A stretch of 64,000 bases of DNA from a bacterium (GTDB lineage Bacteria; Margulisbacteria; Marinamargulisbacteria; UBA817; JABISL01): positions 1 through 64,000 of the forward strand of contig JABISL010000038.1 of NCBI GenBank assembly GCA_018700055.1. Direction: 5' to 3'. Every line of letters starts with the position of its first letter. Position 1 is the first letter of the stretch. Positions 9,676-17,232 of this stretch are shown one piece after another. A program made the position numbers and the translations under genes. The notes beneath the pieces are model-generated. The model saw only the letters and a program-made list of their open reading frames with translations, was not told the origin of the DNA and did not search any database.

Positions 9676-10544
9676 TTGAGCCTTTTCGTCTGAAAATAGC
9701 TGACAACTATGTCCCAAAACGGTTTTTCGGTGTTGATCGTTATAGGACGTAGTTTCATGGACTTGAAGGATCTGTTTCGCTCTAAACGGCGCGCCAAGAC
9801 AATATTACGAAACCGCATTCGAATATCATTTGAATACGTATTGATAACCACTTGCTCGCCTGTCTCATCATCTTCTAGTGTAACCAGCCCCGACTTGGGA
9901 AGAACCAACTCTTTGGGGTCTTCTATCACAATGGGAACCACTTCATGTTTACGATTAAGCGTCTTGAGGGCTTGGTGATAATGGGGGTCTATAAAGTCTG
10001 AAATTAGAAATATAATCGCCTTTTTCCGAATCACTTTTAGAGCATATTCAATCGCATTTGAGATGTTCGTCTGACGACTTTCGGGTGTCACATTTACCAT
10101 TTCCCGAATTAAGCGAAACATATGCTTTTTTCCTTGGCGCGGGGGGCTGTAGTGCTCAATCTGATCCGAGAACATTAACAATCCTACTCTGTCGTTGTTT
10201 TGAACGGCCGAAAACCCAAGTCCTGCGGCGATCTCTGCGCCACAATCTATTTTGGACTGGGTATGCGACCCAAACTCACCCGAACCGCTTACATCCATCA
10301 GGATAATAACCGTCAGCTCTCGCTCTTCCTCAAATTGCTTAATGTGTGGAAGCCCTGTCTTGGCCGTAAGATTCCAATCTATAAATCGAATATCATCTCC
10401 GGGGGTATACTCTCTAACATCGGCAAAACACATGCCCTGACCCTTAAATGCCGAGTGGTATTGCCCCGCTAATGTCGTGGTTACCAAGCGACGCGTTTTG
10501 AGTTCCAGCGTTTTTATTTTTTTGAAGAGTTCCTGCGAAATCAT
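9672..10544 (-). CDS. DUF58 / VWA-like protein of the MoxR-Bat operon
   Basis: A 290-residue cytoplasmic protein. The DUF58 signature is plain: REYTPGDDIRFIDWNLTAK (residues 44-62) followed by a VWA-like metal motif DVSGS at 84-88. It lies 23 bases downstream of moxR and overlaps the next gene by four bases. DUF58 proteins accompany MoxR ATPases and are thought to act as adaptors or substrate scaffolds; that role is inferred from the family. Confidence 0.92.
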   Translation of the reverse strand: MISQELFKKIKTLELKTRRLVTTTLAGQYHSAFKGQGMCFADVREYTPGDDIRFIDWNLTAKTGLPHIKQFEEERELTVIILMDVSGSGEFGSHTQSKIDCGAEIAAGLGFSAVQNNDRVGLLMFSDQIEHYSPPRQGKKHMFRLIREMVNVTPESRQTNISNAIEYALKVIRKKAIIFLISDFIDPHYHQALKTLNRKHEVVPIVIEDPKELVLPKSGLVTLEDDETGEQVVINTYSNDIRMRFRNIVLARRLERNRSFKSMKLRPITINTEKPFWDIVVSYFQTKRLK

Positions 10545-10567
10545 ACGATTACCAGTCCGCCTTTGGG

Positions 10568-11557
10568 TTAAGGAACTTCTATCTCAGAAAAAATACGATC
10601 CAATATCGCGTCAGAATCCATTTCCTCAGCTTCCGCTTCAAAAGTAGGAATCAATCGATGACGTAGGACATCCGGGCCAATCGCCTTAATATCCTCTGGG
10701 ACGACATAGCCTCTGCGCTTAATGAACGCATGTGCTTTTGCCGCTTGGATCAATGCAATGCTGGCTCGTGGTGATGCACCAAACTCAATTAACTTGGATA
10801 GGTCTTTAAGGTTATGGTCTTCTGGATTACGTGTCGCGAATACAATGTCGAGCACATACTCTTTAATTTTGTCATCCAAATAAATCTGGCTCACAGCATT
10901 TTTGGCCTGTTGGATCGCTGCAGGGTCAATCACCTTCTGGACAGTTGGTGCCGTTCCGCTTGTCATTCGTTCAACGATCAATTTTTCTTCTTCTCTATTG
11001 GGATAGCCCACTTTTAGCTTCATCATAAATCGATCGATTTGGGCTTCTGGTAATGGGTATGTGCCTTCTTGGTCGATAGGGTTTTGCGTAGCTAGAACCA
11101 AAAATGGCGGTGGTAGTTGATAGGACTGGTCACCAATAGTGACTTGATGTTCTTGCATAGCCTCTAACAGTGCGCTTTGCACCTTAGCTGGGGCTCGATT
11201 GATCTCGTCCGCTAATATAAAGTTGGCAAATATTGGGCCTTTTTTAGGCGTAAATTCACCCTTTGCTTGATTGTAAATCATTGTTCCAATCAAGTCTGCC
11301 GGGAGTAGATCGGGTGTAAACTGAATTCTCTGGAAGGAAACGGCCACTGTTTCAGCAAGTGTTTTGATAGCGAGTGTTTTGGCCAGTCCAGGAACCCCTT
11401 CGAGTAGGACATGTCCGCCTGTTAAAAGGCTGATTAATAGGCGCTCAACCACTCTTTCTTGGCCGACAATTACCTTCCCTATTTCATGGGTTAGCCCCTC
11501 CACAAATTGGGATTCTTTTTCAATCACTGCGTTAATTTTTTGAAGCATCTCTGACAT
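10568..11557 (-). CDS. moxR: MoxR-family AAA+ ATPase
   Basis: A 329-residue AAA+ ATPase, first gene of the Bat operon. It has the MoxR-type Walker A (EGVPGLAKT near residue 55), Walker B (FILADEINRA), sensor region (VLATQNPIDQEGTYPLPEAQIDRF) and a lid domain with GASPRASIAL and DVLRHRL. The ATG at 11557 has a clear GGAGG ribosome site. MoxR proteins are chaperone-like ATPases that work with VWA proteins to mature or insert metal centres or envelope complexes; the substrate here is unknown. Confidence 0.96.
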   Translation of the reverse strand: MSEMLQKINAVIEKESQFVEGLTHEIGKVIVGQERVVERLLISLLTGGHVLLEGVPGLAKTLAIKTLAETVAVSFQRIQFTPDLLPADLIGTMIYNQAKGEFTPKKGPIFANFILADEINRAPAKVQSALLEAMQEHQVTIGDQSYQLPPPFLVLATQNPIDQEGTYPLPEAQIDRFMMKLKVGYPNREEEKLIVERMTSGTAPTVQKVIDPAAIQQAKNAVSQIYLDDKIKEYVLDIVFATRNPEDHNLKDLSKLIEFGASPRASIALIQAAKAHAFIKRRGYVVPEDIKAIGPDVLRHRLIPTFEAEAEEMDSDAILDRIFSEIEVP

Positions 11558-11594
11558 GTTTTCCTCCGAAATAATTCGACCCTACGTCCTGCTT

Positions 11595-11600
11595 ATTATA
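11595..11600 (-). promoter_or_regulatory. -10 box of the moxR-Bat operon promoter
   Basis: A perfect TATAAT on the minus strand lies 37 bases before the moxR ATG, giving a leader of about 30 bases that contains the GGAGG ribosome site. No good -35 match is visible. Confidence 0.6.
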
Positions 11601-11881
11601 GTAAAGAAAGCCTCGCTTGCATACCATTCTTAATTCAATCATACTCACTAAAGGACCGATGCTTTTAGAGTGCCGGCGAACATTTACAAGGGGATTTGCT
11701 TCGGATATACTGGCCACAGCTAGACCGAAATCTCGCTAACGAAAGGGGTGAAAAGTAAAGAAATCGGAAGATTCTAATTCAGATATTTTAGGTAGATTTA
11801 TTCTATCTTTTTCTTGACTTAAGCGGTTTGCAATAGCAAGCCAGACGATTTTATTATTTTACTTTTTAAGGAGTTTTTACC
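11601..11881. other. Intergenic region between divergent moxR and OMP genes
   Basis: No credible open reading frame is seen. A TTGACT hexamer at 11814-11819 could be the -35 for the plus-strand gene, but no matching -10 at 16-18 bases is evident. AAGGAG at 11868-11873 is the ribosome site for the gene at 11882. Confidence 0.5.
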
Positions 11882-12355
11882 ATGAAAAAAGGTTTACTTT
11901 CAATTCTTACAGTTTTAGCAGTAGTTTCAGCAGTTAATGCAGATCCACGTTTCGGTGTAATTGGTTTCACTGACGCCGGCGCTGGTGTGTTCATCACTGA
12001 TGACGTTTATAACGGTTCTTTGACTGTTGCTACTTCTTCTAATGACGCTGCTTCAAAAACAGAAACTACATCAATTGGTGTTAACGCTAACTACAAAATC
12101 GCTGCTGACAGCGTAACTGCGTACACAGTTGGTGTCGGATACAAAACTATCTCTGGAGAATTTTCTGCAGTAGAAATCGACACATACACAATTCTTGACC
12201 TTAACGTAGGTGTTGAACGTGCGCTTTCTTCTAACGTAGTTCTAACAGCAGAAACATCTTTGTATAGAACGACTACATTAGACATTAGCTCAACAAAAAC
12301 TGAAACAACTGGTCTTTTCAGTTCAGCTCGTGTTGGTGTAGCAGTACTTTTCTAA
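11882..12355 (+). CDS. Small outer-membrane beta-barrel protein
   Basis: A 157-residue protein with a signal peptide (MKKGLLSIL, cleavage near VNA at 18-20) and strongly alternating beta strands. The C-terminus VGVAVLF ends in phenylalanine, the usual outer-membrane insertion signal. Codons are enriched in T-ending, abundant-protein style usage, and a strong ribosome site and terminator surround it, which suggests high expression. It resembles the next gene in layout (188 residues, same C-terminal pattern) but not clearly in sequence. Function unknown. Confidence 0.8.
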   Translation: MKKGLLSILTVLAVVSAVNADPRFGVIGFTDAGAGVFITDDVYNGSLTVATSSNDAASKTETTSIGVNANYKIAADSVTAYTVGVGYKTISGEFSAVEIDTYTILDLNVGVERALSSNVVLTAETSLYRTTTLDISSTKTETTGLFSSARVGVAVLF

Positions 12356-12383
12356 TTTTAGTTTAGTTCAGTTCACTAATAAG

Positions 12384-12415
12384 AAAACCGGAGCCTCGTG
12401 CTCCGGTTTTTTTTT
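12384..12415 (+). terminator. Rho-independent terminator
   Basis: Perfect inverted repeat ACCGGAGC (12387-12394) and GCTCCGGT (12400-12407) with loop CTCGT, preceded by A residues and followed by a run of T. It lies 29 bases after the OMP stop. Confidence 0.95.
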
Positions 12416-12441
12416 GCCCTTTGGGGTGCTAGACTTATAAT
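12414..12441 (+). promoter_or_regulatory. Promoter of the second small OMP gene
   Basis: TTGCCC at 12414-12419, 16-base spacer, TATAAT at 12436-12441. The -35 lies in the T tail of the previous terminator, so the two transcription units are packed end to end. Confidence 0.7.
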
Positions 12442-12471
12442 TATTATTTTGTAGATTTAAGGAGACATTCG

Positions 12472-13038
12472 ATGAAGCGTTTTTTAATGATTGGTTTAGT
12501 AGCTTTGGCGTTATTCCCAGTAGCGGGACACGCATTATTTGAGAATCGTATTAGTATGGTTACAGGTGTGCCAAATGGGGCAGGATTTATGTATGAGCGG
12601 TCCGTGTTCTTAAACACTCGTGCCAATGTATATTTCGGGTCGCTAAATGGGACAATGCCTGGCTATGATACATCTGTAGAATTGAGCAACTTTGGACTTG
12701 GGCTTCGATTAGACCTCATCGGCGGATTATTCGCTGGCGTTGGTTATAGCTCTTCAACTATCAAAGCAAATGGAACATTGACCGAGACCGTTGGAAGCAA
12801 CTCTATTGGCACCAATGTAGATGGAACCTTTGAGCAAAATGGTTTGTTATTTGAAGTGGGCTATATCATTGCTGTTGGGCCGATATCTGGCGGCGTTACT
12901 GCGGGTTGGATTCCGGGACAAATATCTGAGTCTTATGAAATTAATGGCACCTCTGTTGATTCAAGTACCGTAAGCGCAATAGACATTCCGAAAGATGGAA
13001 TGCCAAGTCTGACAGCATTTGTAGGCGTAGCATTTTAA
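12472..13038 (+). CDS. Small outer-membrane beta-barrel protein
   Basis: A 188-residue protein with signal peptide (MKRFLMIGLVALALFPVAGHA) and repeated amphipathic beta strands rich in Gly/Tyr/Phe (GLGLRLDLIGGLFAGVGYSS). It ends LTAFVGVAF, a canonical outer-membrane C-terminus. Start chosen for the AAGGAG eight bases upstream. It has its own promoter and terminator. Likely a porin-like or surface protein of unknown substrate. Confidence 0.8.
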   Translation: MKRFLMIGLVALALFPVAGHALFENRISMVTGVPNGAGFMYERSVFLNTRANVYFGSLNGTMPGYDTSVELSNFGLGLRLDLIGGLFAGVGYSSSTIKANGTLTETVGSNSIGTNVDGTFEQNGLLFEVGYIIAVGPISGGVTAGWIPGQISESYEINGTSVDSSTVSAIDIPKDGMPSLTAFVGVAF

Positions 13039-13073
13039 TTAGATTAGTTTTCAATTAAATCACTAACGATTTC

Positions 13074-13112
13074 AAAGCCCTGTATGTCTTCATTGATGTG
13101 CGGGGCTTTTTT
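13074..13112 (+). terminator. Probable Rho-independent terminator
   Basis: AAAGCCC (13074-13080) pairs with GGGCTTT (13103-13109), followed by TTT. The loop is long (22 bases), with extra partial pairing inside. It closes the second small OMP gene. Confidence 0.7.
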
Positions 13113-13119
13113 GTATAAT
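13093..13119 (+). promoter_or_regulatory. Promoter in front of the structured RNA
   Basis: TATAAT at 13114-13119 with TTGATG at 13093-13098 (15-base spacer; CATTGA at 13091 gives 17). The predicted start, seven bases downstream, is the first base of the closing helix of the RNA. There is no downstream plus-strand gene before the convergent folA end. Confidence 0.65.
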
Positions 13120-13125
13120 CGTGAG

Positions 13126-13231
13126 CCCATCGAGAGAGGCAAAAAGAAGACATGGGGTCTCGCACGTAGATTCAATTAGCTGGTCTGAAACCAATTGAAG
13201 CCATAGTGCATAGAAGCCTCTCTCGATAGGG
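13126..13231 (+). ncRNA. Candidate structured small RNA, unknown family
   Basis: The 106-nt segment closes on itself: CCC + ATCGAGAGAGGC (13126-13140) pairs with GCCTCTCTCGAT + GGG (13216-13231) with one bulged A. Inside are GCAC/GTGC (13162-13165 with 13206-13209), TTCAAT/ATTGAA (13171-13176 with 13194-13199) and TGGT/ACCA closing a CTGAA loop. An A-rich internal loop follows the outer helix on the 5' side. I see none of the conserved marks of SRP RNA, tmRNA or RNase P; 6S-like cannot be excluded but the length is short. No coding potential was found. Confidence 0.55.
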
Positions 13232-13290
13232 GTCATGCACGACCTATTAAGATACTATATTAGATTATATATAATGTAAAGTGAATTAGT

Positions 13291-13824
13291 TTACTTTTTG
13301 ATATTTTGGGCTATTCTAAACATCAACGTGGTATCCTTTAGTGAGTAGCCGTTCGATTCGAATATCCATTGAAAGTTGTTGGGAATCTGAGGAAAACTCG
13401 TATCACAATCGTAGGTTTTGCTGATCCGAGTGATATATAACTTATCGCACTGAGGGTGATTGATGGCTTCTGCATAAATCATTCCGCCACCGATCACGAA
13501 AACAGACTCAATCTCAAAGCGATTATTCGCCTCGTCCAGCGCGTCTTGGAGGCTCGATGTGATAATTACGCCGCCTTCAAGGATAAGGTCTGTCTGGCGT
13601 GTAATGACGATGTTGGTTCGACCTGGTAAGGGTCGGAACTTTTCCGGTATCGACTCATAGGTTTTGCGGCCCATGATGACTGCATTAGTCTTGGATGGAT
13701 CTGTTGTATTGGATGTGACCTCTTTGAAGTATTTGAAGTCTCTAGAAAAGTGCCACGGAATACCATTATCTTTTCCGATGCCGCCCCTTCTATCTGTGGC
13801 GACAATAATGTTGAAACCAGGCAT
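13291..13824 (-). CDS. folA: Dihydrofolate reductase
   Basis: A 177-residue NADPH-dependent enzyme regenerating tetrahydrofolate. Visible motifs: IVATDRRGGIGKDNGIPWHFSRDFKYFKE near the N-terminus, VIMGRKTYESIP near 50-61, RPLPGRTNIVITRQ, and VFVIGGGMIYAEAI. The catalytic acidic residue region and length are normal. Its ATG overlaps the thyA stop by one base (TAATG), so thyA and folA are co-translated; thymidylate synthase makes the dihydrofolate that this enzyme reduces. Confidence 0.96.
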   Translation of the reverse strand: MPGFNIIVATDRRGGIGKDNGIPWHFSRDFKYFKEVTSNTTDPSKTNAVIMGRKTYESIPEKFRPLPGRTNIVITRQTDLILEGGVIITSSLQDALDEANNRFEIESVFVIGGGMIYAEAINHPQCDKLYITRISKTYDCDTSFPQIPNNFQWIFESNGYSLKDTTLMFRIAQNIKK

Positions 13825-14636
13825 TAAACAGCTATAGGAAACTTAATGAAGTCGCCATGTTGATAGTCATTAAGCTTGAAGTCTTCAAACTCCAATTCAA
13901 AAATAGGCTTCTTAGCAATCGTTACGTTAGGTAATGGAAGTGGCGTACGCGTTAACTGTTCTTTTATCCCATCAAAATGATTGTCGTAGATATGGGCATC
14001 ACCAAATGTATGGACGAAGTGGCGTGGAATTAGATCGCATTCATTGGCCAAAATCATTAGAAGAAGTGCATAGCTCGCGATATTAAAAGGAACACCAAGC
14101 GCGATATCCGCAGAGCGTTGATAGAGCTGTAGATCCAAGTGACCATCATTTACATTACATTGAAAAAAAGTATGGCAGGGGGGAAGTGCCATACGGTCGA
14201 TATCCGCAACATTCCAAGCACTAACGATGTGGCGTCTGGAGTCTGGGTTGGATTTGATACCATTAATTAGTTCGGTAATTTGGTCTACATGGGCGACCGT
14301 TGGATTTCCGGAAGCGTCCACACCATGCTTCTCCCACTTGCGCCATTGATAGCCATAAACTGGGCCTAGTTCGCCATCCTTATCTGCCCAAGCATCCCAG
14401 ATCTTGGTCTGCGGATTAAGGCCATCATATATATTAGTAGCGCCTCTCAAGAACCAAATTAACTCTCTAACTAGAGAATCAAAATAGATTTTTTTAGTCG
14501 TGACCAAAGGAAATCCATCTCTCAAGTCATAGCGGTTTTGATAACCAAAAACAGATCGTGTACCTGTGCCCGTTCGGTCCGTTTTCTGATCGCCATTTTT
14601 GAGAACAAATTCTAAAAGGTCTAAGTACTGTCGCAT
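13824..14636 (-). CDS. thyA: Thymidylate synthase
   Basis: Converts dUMP to dTMP with methylene-tetrahydrofolate. The 270-residue protein has the N-terminal [22 protein letters not shown]-type segment, the catalytic cysteine C154 in [29 protein letters not shown] and the terminal [13 protein letters not shown]. Upstream there is no Shine-Dalgarno; instead TATAAT sits seven bases before the ATG, so the message is probably leaderless. Confidence 0.97.
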   Translation of the reverse strand: MRQYLDLLEFVLKNGDQKTDRTGTGTRSVFGYQNRYDLRDGFPLVTTKKIYFDSLVRELIWFLRGATNIYDGLNPQTKIWDAWADKDGELGPVYGYQWRKWEKHGVDASGNPTVAHVDQITELINGIKSNPDSRRHIVSAWNVADIDRMALPPCHTFFQCNVNDGHLDLQLYQRSADIALGVPFNIASYALLLMILANECDLIPRHFVHTFGDAHIYDNHFDGIKEQLTRTPLPLPNVTIAKKPIFELEFEDFKLNDYQHGDFIKFPIAV

Positions 14637-14643
14637 GGTCTTA

Positions 14644-14649
14644 ATTATA
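14644..14649 (-). promoter_or_regulatory. -10 box placed for leaderless thyA
   Basis: Minus-strand TATAAT with seven bases (TAAGACC) before the thyA ATG. A start site at the usual 7-base distance would fall on or next to the A of ATG. No GGAG-like sequence lies between. Confidence 0.7.
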
Positions 14650-14950
14650 AAAGAGAATGGGTGTGGCGGCTAGGTGGGCGTCTAACATCATATTAAGTGT
14701 CTGATAAAATAACTATGACAATATGGCAGTATAATTTCTATTATAGGACCTGACTGTATCTCCCTGGGGATTTATTGAAATTCCCAGCCTGTCGGAGTCG
14801 ATAATAAGACATGAAGAAGTTAATCTCTCTAATTATTTTAAAAACAGGGGTCGTCTTATGTCTCCAATAGGTAAGGCTATAAAATACTGTGACAAAAGAT
14901 TCACTCTCGATAGCTAGTCATACCCGACTCTCATAAGTTAGACTAAAATC
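14650..14950 (+). promoter_or_regulatory. Promoter and structured leader (or separate small RNA) before the M24 peptidase gene
   Basis: ATGACA at 14715-14720 and TATTAT at 14739-14744 (18-base spacer) form a promoter; an overlapping TATAAT at 14730-14735 is an alternative. Downstream, CTGGGGATTT (14764-14773) pairs with AAATTCCCAG (14778-14787, loop ATTG), a 10-bp hairpin. AGACAT (14807-14812) can pair with ATGTCT (14858-14863). A second possible -10, TAGACT at 14939-14944, lies six bases before the gene's ATG. The RNA could be a regulatory leader or an independent small RNA. No known riboswitch consensus was recognised. Confidence 0.4.
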
Positions 14951-16336
14951 ATGAGCAATCGAGACTATAGTATGGCGTTTATGGATGGTGGCTTGGGTGA
15001 CAAAGCCAAGGCTAGATACCGTAAAAGGCGTAAGGCGTTGGCCAAGACTGTTGGGATGCCCTATGTAATCTATGGGTTGGATCAAGGGCCTGGTGGCGGT
15101 AACCCTTGGGATTCTCATGTGCCCGTTATCTATCAAGATCCTGAGCTATTGTATCTAACAGGTGTGAATCAGCTAAATACGGCTCTATTGGTAGACCCTA
15201 TTACTGGTGCTGATATCTTGTTTTTGGCACCACACGATGCCAAGAAAGAATTCTGGGAAGGTAAGCAGCTCGGTGTCGGTACCAAAGCAATCGAAAAGCT
15301 AAGCAAAGAGATCACCGGATTTAAGGATATTCGCTATATTGATGACTTGAATGAGGCGATTCTGGAAGTACTTAAGGCCAGTAAAAAGCGCAGTATTGGC
15401 ACCTTCTGGCATGAGGCTACCCAGGGAAAGAAACGAGTCGCTCAGGATTCCAACTATCGATTCAAAAAACAATTGGAGCGCTTGTTAGCCAAAGAACGCC
15501 CTTCCACAAAAGTGGTTAATATTGCCCCTCAGGCATGGGATCAACGTTTGGTACTGGATAAAGAAGATATTGAAGACATGCGAGAAGCCAATCACCTCAC
15601 CGGCTATTGTTTTCAAGATGTATTAGTCGCCAAAAAAAGTCTCAAGACTGAAACCGACGTGGCTGGTTATCTAAATGGCCAACTCCAGATGCGCTCGCCA
15701 TTTGGACAGAGCTTTCCAAGTATCGTTGCGGGTGGTAAAAACGCCTGTGTGCTTCATTACACAAAGAACAACGATCCCCTTCCTAAGAAAGGCCTTCTGC
15801 TACTGGATTTTGGTCTTCGTTGGAATCATATGCATGCGGACATTTCACGAACCATTCCGGTTTCTGGAATATATTCGCCGTTGCAGCGCGTTCTTATGGA
15901 TATTGTTTTGAAAACTCAAAAGGCAGTCCAAAAAGCCACTAAGCCTGGGGCAACTTTGGATAGTCTAAATACCTTGGCTTGGGACACATTGAATGGATTA
16001 CTTGAGAAAAAGGTTCTCGCCAAGGGTGGTCTCGCCAAACTCGAATATGAAACTGCTCCCCACCGTATTGGGCATTTGATCGGCTATCAGGTCCATGAAG
16101 GTGATCCATTTCGTAATTATAATGACGTTGCCTTAAAGCCAGGTATGGTCATCAGTAATGAGCCTGGACTGTACGGCTACTTCGAATTAACCATTAATCG
16201 GCATCGTTATAAGGAGTGGATCGGTATTCGCATTGAAGACGATCTATTAATCACCGGCCGGGGCTGTGAAAATCTATCCATCGATATCCCGAAAACACCC
16301 GATGAAATAGAGCTGTTAATGGCCGCTTTGGTATAG
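14951..16336 (+). CDS. M24-family metallopeptidase (Xaa-Pro aminopeptidase-like)
   Basis: A 461-residue protein with an N-terminal creatinase-type domain and a C-terminal pita-bread peptidase domain. Metal ligands are visible: Asp in LLLDFGLRWNHMHADISRT (both aspartates), His in HRIGHLIGYQVHEGDPF, Glu in ISNEPGLYG and Glu in IRIEDDLLITG. It probably removes N-terminal residues before proline, or a related dipeptide. There is no Shine-Dalgarno before ATG 14951; an internal Met at codon 9 or 12 is possible. Neighbours give no clear pathway. Confidence 0.85.
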   Translation: MSNRDYSMAFMDGGLGDKAKARYRKRRKALAKTVGMPYVIYGLDQGPGGGNPWDSHVPVIYQDPELLYLTGVNQLNTALLVDPITGADILFLAPHDAKKEFWEGKQLGVGTKAIEKLSKEITGFKDIRYIDDLNEAILEVLKASKKRSIGTFWHEATQGKKRVAQDSNYRFKKQLERLLAKERPSTKVVNIAPQAWDQRLVLDKEDIEDMREANHLTGYCFQDVLVAKKSLKTETDVAGYLNGQLQMRSPFGQSFPSIVAGGKNACVLHYTKNNDPLPKKGLLLLDFGLRWNHMHADISRTIPVSGIYSPLQRVLMDIVLKTQKAVQKATKPGATLDSLNTLAWDTLNGLLEKKVLAKGGLAKLEYETAPHRIGHLIGYQVHEGDPFRNYNDVALKPGMVISNEPGLYGYFELTINRHRYKEWIGIRIEDDLLITGRGCENLSIDIPKTPDEIELLMAALV

Positions 16337-16420
16337 TCATTAAATGACCCTCACACTCAACTATGGTAGAGTAAGTCGATTTTTAAAAAATTCACGCTTT
16401 TATAGCTAGGAGATATTTGA

Positions 16421-17224
16421 ATGAAAAAGTTATCACTATATTTGGGATTGGCTCTCTTAATGGCCACTTCTGTTTCTGCTCAAAAGATTACCGTTATCAA
16501 CGAAAATGCTACTGCCGAGATATCAATTGATGGCCAATATGTCGCCAACAAATCCGTCCGTAACTATGAAGTTGAGCCTGGGTCACACGTCGTGACTGTA
16601 AAAGATGCTGGAAAAACGATCTACAGCAAGACGATTCAAGTAGAGTACGGAATTACTCAGACAATTAACACCTCAGCTTTCGTTAACATTCCCCAAACGA
16701 AATATCGTAAACCGAGTAGAGGCGCCAAAGAAGTTGAGACTAAGCGCGTAAGAGAATCCATTGGATCCTTTGCGATTGGTGGCCACGCCGGCCCTGTAGT
16801 CTCTGGACTAACCATCCGAAAATTCATTGATAACGTAGGGTTCCAATTTACTGGATGGACTAGCTCCGACAAAACAGGTCGTTTCGACATGGCGAATGCC
16901 AGAATACTCTATCGATTAGCAGACACGTTGGTAATGAATAACATCATGTCAGTGTATGTCGGATATGGTGCTGGAAATAGCTACGATTCTCAGCGTACCG
17001 AAGAAGAAGGCAGTGAGAGAAGAGTCTTGTCTGAATGGATTTTGGGGCTGGAAATTCCTACTTACTCGCCTAATGCACAACATGAAAATGTTGTTTTTGC
17101 CTTGCTTAGTAATCTCGATAATTCATTCCTAACACTGGAATTATCTCTCTCCACAATCACAACAAATGAAGTATTAGAAAGTGAAGGCATCGCCGTATCT
17201 GGCGGATTACTCTTCTACTTTTAA
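16421..17224 (+). CDS. Envelope protein with PEGA-like domain and C-terminal beta-barrel-like region
   Basis: A 267-residue protein with signal peptide (MKKLSLYLGLALLMATSVSA). Residues 22-85 form a PEGA-like beta domain (ISIDGQYVANKSVRNYEVEPG, then HVVTVKD), after which a basic linker (KYRKPSRGAKEVETKRVRES) leads to about 150 residues of beta strands ending GGLLFYF. The aromatic end suggests outer-membrane insertion. TAGGAG precedes the ATG by about nine bases. Its 3' end is eight bases from the convergent regulator gene, with no terminator between. Confidence 0.7.
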   Translation: MKKLSLYLGLALLMATSVSAQKITVINENATAEISIDGQYVANKSVRNYEVEPGSHVVTVKDAGKTIYSKTIQVEYGITQTINTSAFVNIPQTKYRKPSRGAKEVETKRVRESIGSFAIGGHAGPVVSGLTIRKFIDNVGFQFTGWTSSDKTGRFDMANARILYRLADTLVMNNIMSVYVGYGAGNSYDSQRTEEEGSERRVLSEWILGLEIPTYSPNAQHENVVFALLSNLDNSFLTLELSLSTITTNEVLESEGIAVSGGLLFYF

Positions 17225-17232
17225 TAGCTCCC

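Noticed and set aside
13126-13231. Assignment of the structured RNA as SRP RNA, tmRNA or RNase P RNA
   Set aside because: The GGAAG-AGCAGCC SRP loop, the tmRNA TPsiC/CCA end and the RNase P core are all absent.
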